Of a stretch of 6,079 nt of DNA, positions 1 to 5,911 are shown one piece after another. Origin of the DNA: an uncultured Ruminococcus sp. (GTDB lineage Bacteria; Bacillota; Clostridia; Oscillospirales; Ruminococcaceae); contig CAMAIG010000107.1 in NCBI GenBank assembly GCA_945835085.1, positions 1-6,079 on the forward strand. Reading direction: 5' to 3'. A program made the position numbers and the translations under genes. The stretch's first letter is position 1, and every line of letters starts with the position of its first letter. Under the pieces are notes generated by a model. That model saw only the letters and a program-made list of their open reading frames with translations, ran no database searches and had not been told where the DNA came from.

Positions 1-1
1 A

Positions 2-3000
2 CCGACTGCTTCTTCGGTAAAAAATATTTCCGAGCCCGACAAAAAGACTGCCGCTACCGTTCCTGCCACAAGCAGGACGATACCCGCAGCCGAAGCCCCC
101 GTGAATGCTGTACCCAGACCTGCAGATATCCCTCAGAACCGTAGTAATGCACCTGTCGGACAGGGAGCGGGAGCAATGTCCGTACTTATGATGATAGGCA
201 TAATATTTGTTATTCTTGCGGGCATAGTTTTCTCCACTGCTGTGTGGGTAAATCTCGGCAATATCGGAAGAGCCTGCGCTGTGGAAATGGTTTCCGCACT
301 GTTTTTCGGCATAAGCGCATTTGCAAAGAAAAAGCTCAGACTTGAAAGCACATCATTTGCATTCTATGTGCTGGGCACATTTTTCACAGCTATCACTCTG
401 ATAACCGCAGGAGCCTTCGGTGTATTCGGAGAATACTTTTCCGTTAATGGCGGCGGAAGCAGTCTGCTCTTTGCCGCGGCGACCCTTATCATAAGCCTGC
501 TTTCCGCAAAGGGAAGAAGCATATTTGAAAAGCCTGCGGCAGCGTATATTTCGGTTCTGTCGGGAATGCTCTCGGCAATACTTGTATTCGTTCAGATATC
601 GGAAGCGGCTCATGTTTTCGCACTTTTCATGGCTATTCTTTCTCTTGTGATAAACACAATCCTGTTTACCTTAGATATAAAAATTTCCCACTGCTGGGAA
701 AATCCTGTAATGGCTGCAGCCGCCTTGTTAAATGCCGTCGGGGTGGTTTCGGGAATAGCAGCCGCTTTCACAGACGGCGTAACCGTGACAGCATATTCTG
801 TGATATACATACTTCAGACTGCCCTTATAGCAGTCCTCGGTGCAAAGGGACACCCTGTTTATAAAAAGCGCAGTGCTGCTGCAATATCCCTATTCACAGC
901 CTTTATTTTCTCACTTATACTTATTTGGAAGCTGTCGTCGGGCATAGTATTATTCTCCCTTGTGCTTACCGCAGCGGCAATTGCAGTAATGACCGTGTTC
1001 GTATCCGCAGGGGTAAAATTCCCCGAGGAATGGCAATATCCTTCAAGGCTTTTTGCATTTTCACTCTATACCCTCGGAATAATTTCCTCCTTTGCTGCCC
1101 TTTGCGGCAGTATCGGCAGATGGACGGCTTTATCCTTCGTTATTGCGGGAATGCATATAGTTTTCTCCTTTGTTATCGGCATAATGGCAGCCTACGGACA
1201 TAATGTTTACAAAAAGACCTCCTGTGCATTCGCTTTCCTTTTCACGGGAATGACCTTTGCAGTAATGCTCATTATCGAGCTTTCCTCAGGCATAAATATC
1301 ATGGCGCTGTGCTGTACCGTGCTTTTCCTGGCTTTTGTTAATACCGTTTATTCCGCAGCTCCGAAGCTGCCCTCGGGCTGGAATATGCCCGTAAATATCA
1401 CAGCCGCTATTCTTGGGATCATCGGCACAGTAAGCTCTTTTATCGTTCTCGGTGAAAGCTTCTCGGAATGGGATATAACCTGCTATATTATCGCCGTTCT
1501 TTATATTATCCAGAGCATTGCAGTCACGGTAATGGCTTTCAAGGGGCATAAGATTTACGGCAAGGCTGTTTTCGGCGCAGTATCTCATCTTTCGGGTCTT
1601 TTATATTCCGTAATGCTTCTTTTCAATGAAGCAGAATATCCCTTATTTGTCCTTTCATTTGCAGTTCTTGCCATGCTCTTTACCGCAGCCTCATATTTTT
1701 CCGAAAAAATCTCCCCCGAAAAATGGGTGCCTGTCACAAAATTCTTCCGCATCATTCTTAACCTTGCAGCAGGCACTGCTTCGGCGGCTCTTCTCATTGA
1801 CAAAAGCGGCGAATGGGATAAACTGTGCGTGATACTTGCCCTTTCGTATATCGTTTATACAACGGTGTGGGGCATTGCACGGAAAAACAGCTTCATAAAG
1901 GCAGCAGAGTCCCTGATAAGCTGGTTTGCTGTGATGAATGCCTATCCTCTTGCGGAAAAAATATCCGCAGATCTCCCGCTGCTGATAATACTTTTCGTCG
2001 TCTTTGCCCTTGCACTTGTCCATCATTATGTGAAGCCCATAAGAACAGTTTTTTCCGATATTTTGTTCCCGACTGTGCTTCTGATATGCACATTCTCCGA
2101 AAATAATCCTCAAAGCCCCATAAGCTTTATCATACTCGGAGCGTACTTTATTATCAGAGCTTCGGAAAAGGATAATGCGATGTCGGTGCTGTTCAGAGTG
2201 CTTCTGCCGCTGCCTGCTTCGGGAATTGTTTATGCTTCCTTAGTCCTCCTTTCGGAGAGGTTTTTCCCGGGTTATGCTGAGCTTGACAGCCTTATTGCAG
2301 CAGCCACGGCAGTGGTCCCGGCAATTATTGCGGCGGTGCTTTGCTTAATGAAAAAGCGTTCGGGAGCAGCGTTCTACTCCTTCTGTATCACCGCAGCGAT
2401 CACGGTTTTTGCAGCCTGTGAAACAAGCTCCCTTTTCATTCTCACAGCGGTGGCAGCGGTAAGTATTGTTATCACAGTTCTTCTGTATATGTCCCCCAAT
2501 AATATCCCGTCCATTATCTCAATCTGCGGTCTGACAGCCTGCTTATGCAGTATGCTCGGCATAGCAGAGCCTGAGGGAGATTGGGTATACTGCATTTTTG
2601 CAGCAGTCTTTGGACTTATTTCCCTTGCTTTGTCAAGAGTGCTGTTCTCCGAAAAGCTTGTTTCAAAGGAAAACGAAACCATAAGGGTCGATACCTGCTG
2701 CTCGGGAATACTTCTCAGCCTTTTTATGCTCAGCGGCGTCAGCGAAAAAATTGCGGTGTTTGCAGTCCTTACAGGCTTTGCGGTATTCTTCGGAAACCTT
2801 GCGAGAAAAAAACAAAGCGACGATCTTAACAGAGCTATGCTCACAGCGGGCATCGGACTATTTATCATTGCGCTTATTTTCAGACCCTTCCTTGTAGTCG
2901 AAGACGCTCTTTTCTCAAGAAAGATAACCCTCGGACTTATCTGCCTGTTCGGATATATCTTTTCAAAGCTCTGGAAAAAATACAGCGGGCTTTCCGACGG

Positions 3001-3346
3001 CGTTTCCACGGCAATTTACGGTATATCCTTTGTTATCCTTATCATTGAGGCGCTTATTTATCAGGTTCTTGTCAATACCTTTATCGTGCTTTTCGTGTCC
3101 CTGGCAATTCTTCTATATTCCTTTGCGGCAAAGAAAAAGCGCTGGTTTGCAGTTTCTTCCGTTTCCCTTACGGGGCTTACCCTGTATATTTTCAGAGATC
3201 TTTTCCTGATGATAGACTGGTGGATATATCTGCTGGCAGTGGGTATGATCCTTATCGCCGTTTCCTCCGCCAATGAGTATTTCATCAAAAAGGGCAGGGA
3301 GCTGAAGGAAAAGGCAGGAAGATTTTTTGAGGACTGGAAATGGTGA
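2..3346 (+). CDS. Giant polytopic membrane protein with internal four-helix repeats, 5'-truncated by the window edge
   Basis: The frame is open from the first complete codon to a TGA at 3344-3346, giving 1114 visible residues with no in-frame stop upstream, so the true start lies outside the window. The GTG at 101 has no convincing ribosome binding site and falls inside a Pro/Ala/Thr/Ser-rich linker (about 2-175), which suggests a soluble N-terminal domain further upstream. From about 176 the protein is almost entirely hydrophobic, with roughly 35-38 candidate membrane segments by eye. It ends in a short charged tail (about 3275-3343) rich in Lys, Glu and aromatics. Lys/Arg-rich loops after segments 2 and 4, and then every fourth segment, fit a cytoplasmic N-terminus. 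The first two helices, with a W-x-N-L-G-x-x-G-R loop between them, recall the SCO7613 C-terminal / DUF2157-like proteins of Actinobacteria and Clostridia, many of which carry an N-terminal zinc ribbon. That match is from memory. No catalytic motif is seen and function is unknown. Confidence 0.85.
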   Translation, partial: PTASSVKNISEPDKKTAATVPATSRTIPAAEAPVNAVPRPADIPQNRSNAPVGQGAGAMSVLMMIGIIFVILAGIVFSTAVWVNLGNIGRACAVEMVSALFFGISAFAKKKLRLESTSFAFYVLGTFFTAITLITAGAFGVFGEYFSVNGGGSSLLFAAATLIISLLSAKGRSIFEKPAAAYISVLSGMLSAILVFVQISEAAHVFALFMAILSLVINTILFTLDIKISHCWENPVMAAAALLNAVGVVSGIAAAFTDGVTVTAYSVIYILQTALIAVLGAKGHPVYKKRSAAAISLFTAFIFSLILIWKLSSGIVLFSLVLTAAAIAVMTVFVSAGVKFPEEWQYPSRLFAFSLYTLGIISSFAALCGSIGRWTALSFVIAGMHIVFSFVIGIMAAYGHNVYKKTSCAFAFLFTGMTFAVMLIIELSSGINIMALCCTVLFLAFVNTVYSAAPKLPSGWNMPVNITAAILGIIGTVSSFIVLGESFSEWDITCYIIAVLYIIQSIAVTVMAFKGHKIYGKAVFGAVSHLSGLLYSVMLLFNEAEYPLFVLSFAVLAMLFTAASYFSEKISPEKWVPVTKFFRIILNLAAGTASAALLIDKSGEWDKLCVILALSYIVYTTVWGIARKNSFIKAAESLISWFAVMNAYPLAEKISADLPLLIILFVVFALALVHHYVKPIRTVFSDILFPTVLLICTFSENNPQSPISFIILGAYFIIRASEKDNAMSVLFRVLLPLPASGIVYASLVLLSERFFPGYAELDSLIAAATAVVPAIIAAVLCLMKKRSGAAFYSFCITAAITVFAACETSSLFILTAVAAVSIVITVLLYMSPNNIPSIISICGLTACLCSMLGIAEPEGDWVYCIFAAVFGLISLALSRVLFSEKLVSKENETIRVDTCCSGILLSLFMLSGVSEKIAVFAVLTGFAVFFGNLARKKQSDDLNRAMLTAGIGLFIIALIFRPFLVVEDALFSRKITLGLICLFGYIFSKLWKKYSGLSDGVSTAIYGISFVILIIEALIYQVLVNTFIVLFVSLAILLYSFAAKKKRWFAVSSVSLTGLTLYIFRDLFLMIDWWIYLLAVGMILIAVSSANEYFIKKGRELKEKAGRFFEDWKW
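506..1876 (+). repeat. Four tandem ~115-residue, four-helix protein repeats inside the membrane protein
   Basis: Four diverged units are visible in the translation: 506-841, 842-1189, 1190-1537 and 1538-1876 (112, 116, 116 and 113 residues). Each opens with a basic loop of the form K-G-H-x-[VI]-Y-x-K (K-G-R-S-I-F-E-K in unit 1; Tyr replaces Lys in unit 3). Two helices follow, then a loop with Trp near Pro (C-W-E-N-P, P-E-E-W-Q-Y-P, P-S-G-W-N-M-P, P-E-K-W-V-P), a third helix, a short loop that is G-R-W, S-E-W-D or G-E-W-D in units 2-4, and a fourth helix. The Trp in the Pro loop recurs at 112, 116 and 115 residues. Because four helices separate equivalent loops, all basic loops face the same side. 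The repeats are recognisable in protein only, so they are old duplications. Confidence 0.75.
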
Positions 3347-3347
3347 C

Positions 3348-3376
3348 TTGATTTTCCGGGGAAATTGGTTTATAAT
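3348..3376 (+). promoter_or_regulatory. Sigma-A promoter for the histidine kinase/response regulator operon
   Basis: TTGATT (3348-3353) and a perfect TATAAT (3371-3376) are separated by exactly 17 bp. The -35 box begins two bases after the stop of the upstream membrane protein gene. Transcription would start near 3383, giving a leader of about 72 nt before the kinase ATG. The spacer holds the palindrome TTTCCGGGGAAA (3353-3364), a possible operator. Confidence 0.75.
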
Positions 3377-3386
3377 TGTTTTCATG

Positions 3387-3423
3387 GGAATGCCGCCCTT
3401 ATCTGTGCATACAGGCGGCTTCC
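3387..3423 (+). promoter_or_regulatory. GC-rich hairpin at the predicted 5' end of the kinase mRNA
   Basis: GCCGCC (3392-3397) pairs perfectly with GGCGGC (3414-3419). The stem extends through GGAA (3387-3390) pairing with TTCC (3420-3423), with one bulged T. The 16-nt loop can form a further short TGT/ACA pairing. The stem begins only a few bases after the predicted start site. It could stabilise the mRNA 5' end, act as a control element, or act as a weak terminator for readthrough from upstream. Only a broken pyrimidine stretch, not a real T-run, follows it. Confidence 0.55.
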
Positions 3424-3434
3424 TCTTATCTCTC

Positions 3435-3444
3435 AGAAAGGAAG
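3435..3444 (+). promoter_or_regulatory. Ribosome binding site that fixes the kinase start
   Basis: AGAAAGGAAG lies 10 nt upstream of the ATG at 3455. It is the only good Shine-Dalgarno sequence near the candidate starts. The alternative upstream TTG at 3365 lies between the -35 and -10 boxes, ahead of the predicted transcription start, so it cannot be the start from this promoter. Confidence 0.7.
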
Positions 3445-3454
3445 CTTTTGCACA

Positions 3455-5131
3455 ATGAGCGGGACAATGCTGATTATATTAACAGTCATGCTTTTGCTGG
3501 CACTTGCCTCTGTATGCTCAACTATCGTCTGGCTCATGGTGAAGGGCAGCCGCAGCAGAGTGACCTTCAGCTTTATCGGCTGTCAGTTTTCTCAGATACT
3601 CTGGATAATCTCACAGCTGCTTATCCTCATGTCCGAAAGCGATAGACAGCTTCTAATAGGCTATGATATCGGCAATCTCGGCATAAGCTTTGTGGGAAGC
3701 TGCTGGCTGCTGTTTGCGGTGAGCTATATGGACAGAGAGCCTTCAAAGCCGTTTTTGTATACCATTCTGGGCTTTTCCTCGGTAATATTTCTGAGCGCCG
3801 TCACAAACCCCATACACGGGCTTTATTACACGGACTTTTCAATGCAGGGAGTTATTCACGGACCTGTTTTCTTTGTAAGCCAGATATATAACTACCTGAC
3901 CATACTCGGCGGCATAGCCATTGTCTGCAAGACCTGCTTTGAAAATAAACAGCGCTCCAGGGGACAGGCGGTGCTGCTCACCTTTGCAACGGGCATACCA
4001 CTTGTTATAAATCTACTAACACTTGTGAATGTCATTTCACTTGATTTTGCGCTTACTCCCGTATCTCTTGCGCTGTCGGGCATACTCGTGCTGCTTGCAA
4101 CCTATCGTTACGGCTTTCTTAATGTAAATGACGTGGCGTTTGAGGACGCATTCAATATCATCGAGGAGGGTGTGATAGTATTCAGCAGGCGTGGGCGGAT
4201 AACATATCTCAGCAGTGCCGCAAAGCGCCTTCTTGAAATTACGGAAAAGGATGATCTTCCTTCATTTATCGGCTACATATCGGGATATACGGATAAGGAG
4301 CTGACGGAGGATTTCGATTATGCCGAGATAGAAAAGGACGGGAAAAATCTCGGGATAAAGCATTATCACTGCCGTGACAGCAAGGGGATAGCCGTGGCTC
4401 AGCTTGTGATAGTTTCCGATGTGACGAAATACTATCAGCTTATCGAGCGTACTGATGAGCTTGCGGGAGCAAGGCAGAAGCTTGCAATTGAGCGTGAACG
4501 AAACAGGATAGCCCAGGAGGTCCACGATACTGCAGGTCATACCTTTACAATGATAAGCTCTCTTGCAAAGCTTTCAAGGGTGAGGCTCGGAGAAATGCCC
4601 GATTCGCCTCCTGTACAGGAGCTGAGCGGATTTATGGAGGAAGCGGAATCCCTTGCAAGGGGAGGACTTACACAGCTTCGCTGCTCTATCAACAATCTTC
4701 GTGAGGACAGCTTCATGACCACGGTCACTGCTGCGGTAAAAACCGTTACCGACGCCGTAAGGGATATCCATACCGAGATATGCATCAGCGGCAGCGAGGA
4801 CAAACGCTATTTGTTCTGCGTGCAGAATATTTATGTAAGCTTCCGTGAGCTTATCACGAACTGCGTGAGATATTCGGGAGCGGACAGGATAGATGTTATT
4901 GTAAAATTCCTTGACAGTGCCATTGAGCTGTATGTCTTTGACAACGGCAAGGGCTGCAAAGAGATCAAGGCACATAACGGACTTAACGGAATAATACAGC
5001 GAACAGAGGAGCTTGGAGGAACGGCGTCCTTCAGATCGGGGGAGGGCATAGGCTTTTCTGCGGTCATAAAAATTCCCGTACCTGCTGAAAGTGAGGAGGA
5101 TAAAAATGATCAAGGTGCTTATTGCCGATGA
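3455..5131 (+). CDS. Sensor histidine kinase, 7TM (HisKA_7TM) with PAS-like, HisKA_3 and HATPase_c domains
   Basis: This 558-residue membrane kinase should autophosphorylate on His and pass phosphate to the regulator encoded next to it. Residues 1-222 hold seven hydrophobic segments (about 4-28, 36-60, 68-92, 99-118, 138-158, 169-192, 200-216), including an N-P-I-H-G-L-Y-Y loop typical of the HisKA_7TM sensor. A PAS-like domain spans about 228-325 and a charged, probably coiled-coil linker about 327-353. The HisKA_3 H-box is E-R-N-R-I-A-Q-E-V-H-D-T-A-G-H, with phosphoacceptor His357. The ATPase domain has N-box Asn469, the D-N-G-K-G box from Asp496, and the G-L-N-G box at 509-512 followed by E-E-L-G-G. 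All catalytic motifs look intact. The N-box reads V-R-Y-S-G-A where His is common in place of Tyr. The ATG at 3455 is preferred over TTG 3365 because of the promoter and ribosome binding site. The ligand is unknown. Confidence 0.93.
   Translation: MSGTMLIILTVMLLLALASVCSTIVWLMVKGSRSRVTFSFIGCQFSQILWIISQLLILMSESDRQLLIGYDIGNLGISFVGSCWLLFAVSYMDREPSKPFLYTILGFSSVIFLSAVTNPIHGLYYTDFSMQGVIHGPVFFVSQIYNYLTILGGIAIVCKTCFENKQRSRGQAVLLTFATGIPLVINLLTLVNVISLDFALTPVSLALSGILVLLATYRYGFLNVNDVAFEDAFNIIEEGVIVFSRRGRITYLSSAAKRLLEITEKDDLPSFIGYISGYTDKELTEDFDYAEIEKDGKNLGIKHYHCRDSKGIAVAQLVIVSDVTKYYQLIERTDELAGARQKLAIERERNRIAQEVHDTAGHTFTMISSLAKLSRVRLGEMPDSPPVQELSGFMEEAESLARGGLTQLRCSINNLREDSFMTTVTAAVKTVTDAVRDIHTEICISGSEDKRYLFCVQNIYVSFRELITNCVRYSGADRIDVIVKFLDSAIELYVFDNGKGCKEIKAHNGLNGIIQRTEELGGTASFRSGEGIGFSAVIKIPVPAESEEDKNDQGAYCR
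5094..5099 (+). promoter_or_regulatory. Consensus ribosome binding site for the response regulator, inside the kinase gene
   Basis: A full AGGAGG sits 6 nt before the ATG at 5106, within the last codons of the kinase gene. It rules out the GTG at 5091, whose first codons would contain this very site. It also implies that the regulator is translated at a high rate while coupled to the kinase. Confidence 0.85.
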
Positions 5132-5735
5132 TATTCAGATATTAAGACAGGGGCTTGAAGCGGTATTTTCTCTTGACAGCGAGATAAAGGTGGTCGGACA
5201 GGCTTCAAACGGCAAGGAAGCCTTTGAGATATGCATAAAGCATTCGCCCGATGTGGTGCTTATGGATATGCGTATGCCCGATTACGACGGTGAATACGGC
5301 ACAAGACAGATAAAAGCACATTTCCCGAGCATCAAGGTGCTTGTGCTTACCACCTTTGATGACAGCGAAACTGTCCGGAAGGCTGTTGCCTGCGGTGCTG
5401 ACGGATATATCCTCAAGGAAATGGAAAATGAGAAGATAATAAGTGCCGTAAAGACCGTTCACAGCGGTATCAATGTTTTCGGAGCAAGCGTATTCTCGTC
5501 CATAAAGCAGACAATGAACGCCCCTTCGCCATCTGCGGCAAGCTTTGAGCTTACCGAAAGGGACAAGGAGCTGATGACGCTTATCTGCGACGGCTGCGAT
5601 AATAAGGAGATAGCGGCAAGGCTGTTTCTTGCAGAGGGAACGGTGAGGAATAATATCTCAAGGCTCCTTGAAAAGCTGGGACTGAAGGACAGAACTCAGC
5701 TTGCGGTTTTTGCCGTTAAGAATAATCTTGTTTAG
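5106..5735 (+). CDS. NarL/FixJ-family response regulator (receiver plus LuxR-type HTH)
   Basis: This 209-residue protein is the cytoplasmic DNA-binding partner of the upstream kinase. The receiver domain (about 1-120) has the acidic pair Asp8-Asp9, phosphoacceptor Asp54 in V-L-M-D-M-R-M-P, Thr82/Thr83 in L-T-T-F and Lys104, so it should be phosphorylatable. A linker rich in Ser, Pro and Ala (about 137-146) leads to a LuxR/GerE helix-turn-helix (about 149-203) that starts L-T-E-R-D-K-E-L and carries the N-K-E-I-A-A-R-L and E-G-T-V-R-N-N-I-S-R motifs usual for the family. Length is typical. The gene overlaps the end of the kinase gene by 26 nt, which indicates one operon and translational coupling. 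A strong terminator follows 10 nt after the stop. Target genes cannot be told from this window. Confidence 0.95.
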   Translation: MIKVLIADDIQILRQGLEAVFSLDSEIKVVGQASNGKEAFEICIKHSPDVVLMDMRMPDYDGEYGTRQIKAHFPSIKVLVLTTFDDSETVRKAVACGADGYILKEMENEKIISAVKTVHSGINVFGASVFSSIKQTMNAPSPSAASFELTERDKELMTLICDGCDNKEIAARLFLAEGTVRNNISRLLEKLGLKDRTQLAVFAVKNNLV

Positions 5736-5744
5736 ATATTACAT

Positions 5745-5784
5745 GGGGGTAATGGTTTTCTGACCGTCACCTCCAAATTTTTTT
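5745..5784 (+). terminator. Rho-independent terminator after the response regulator
   Basis: GGGGGT (5745-5750) pairs with ACCTCC (5769-5774) with one G-U pair. After an A/C mismatch, ATGGT (5752-5756) pairs with ACCGT (5763-5767) around a 6-nt loop. AAA and seven T residues (5778-5784) follow. It ends the two-component operon and insulates it from the next promoter, which starts 12 bases later. Confidence 0.85.
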
Positions 5785-5795
5785 CAAAAAAGCTC

Positions 5796-5824
5796 TTGAC
5801 ATTTATTGATCCCTGTGATATACT
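5796..5824 (+). promoter_or_regulatory. Strong extended -10 sigma-A promoter for the DUF3795-like gene
   Basis: A perfect TTGACA (5796-5801) and TATACT (5819-5824) have a 17-bp spacer. A TGN extended -10 element (5816-5818) directly precedes the -10 box. The A/T-run stretch at 5775-5790, which includes the T-tract of the preceding terminator, could act as an UP-like element. Transcription would start near 5831, leaving a leader of about 80 nt. Confidence 0.85.
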
Positions 5825-5829
5825 AAAAC

Positions 5830-5859
5830 GAAGTTGCACAACAGTGTTGCGTTAACTTC
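5830..5859 (+). promoter_or_regulatory. Inverted repeat over the predicted transcription start: candidate repressor operator
   Basis: The core CAACA-G-TGTTG (5839-5849) is a perfect 11-bp palindrome. It is flanked by outer arms GAAGTT (5830-5835) and AACTTC (5854-5859), whose centre is offset by half a base. Placement right after the -10 box is where a repressor would block initiation. The AACA/TGTT core resembles TetR-type operators, which is an inference. As RNA it could fold as CAAC-AGT-GTTG plus an outer six-pair stem, so a leader hairpin is the alternative. Confidence 0.55.
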
Positions 5860-5895
5860 TACATAAGTGCCGGTGAAGGAAAATTACGGAAAGAG

Positions 5896-5905
5896 AAAGG
5901 GAGAG
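5896..5905 (+). promoter_or_regulatory. Ribosome binding site of the DUF3795-like gene
   Basis: AAAGGGAGAG lies 6 nt before the ATG at 5912, within a purine-rich stretch. It supports this ATG as the start. Confidence 0.7.
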
Positions 5906-5911
5906 ATAGAA

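Noticed and set aside
506..1876. DNA-level tandem repeat or recent duplication
   Set aside because: The periodicity is seen in the translated protein; nucleotide identity between units is low, so it is not a recent expansion or an assembly artefact.
1962..1980. Inverted repeat TGCGGA/TCCGCA inside the membrane protein gene
   Set aside because: It is short, lies inside coding sequence and is not followed by a T-run, so a chance match from biased codons is likely.
1691..2113. Overlapping open frames on both strands within the membrane protein gene
   Set aside because: They are low-complexity or Cys/Arg-rich products typical of out-of-frame reading, with no start signals.
2374..3009. Minus-strand open frame of 211 codons inside the membrane protein gene
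   Set aside because: It is antisense to a clear hydrophobic coding frame, has no family motif and no supporting promoter or ribosome binding site that I can see. It is a shadow frame.
3365..3454. Upstream TTG start for the histidine kinase
   Set aside because: It lies between the -35 and -10 boxes of the promoter, has no ribosome binding site, and adds residues unlike the family.
4844..4881. Kinase N-box with Tyr where His is common, suggesting a degenerate kinase
   Set aside because: The essential Asn469 and both glycine boxes are intact, and Tyr occurs at this position in other kinases of this class, so loss of activity is not supported.
5091..5105. Upstream GTG start for the response regulator
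   Set aside because: The extension encodes the Shine-Dalgarno sequence of the ATG at 5106, and receiver domains normally begin right at this M-I-K-V-L-I-A-D-D.
4574..5113. Minus-strand open frame of 179 codons opposite the kinase catalytic domain
   Set aside because: The + strand encodes intact N-box, DNGKG and GLNG motifs here. The antisense product has no recognisable domain.
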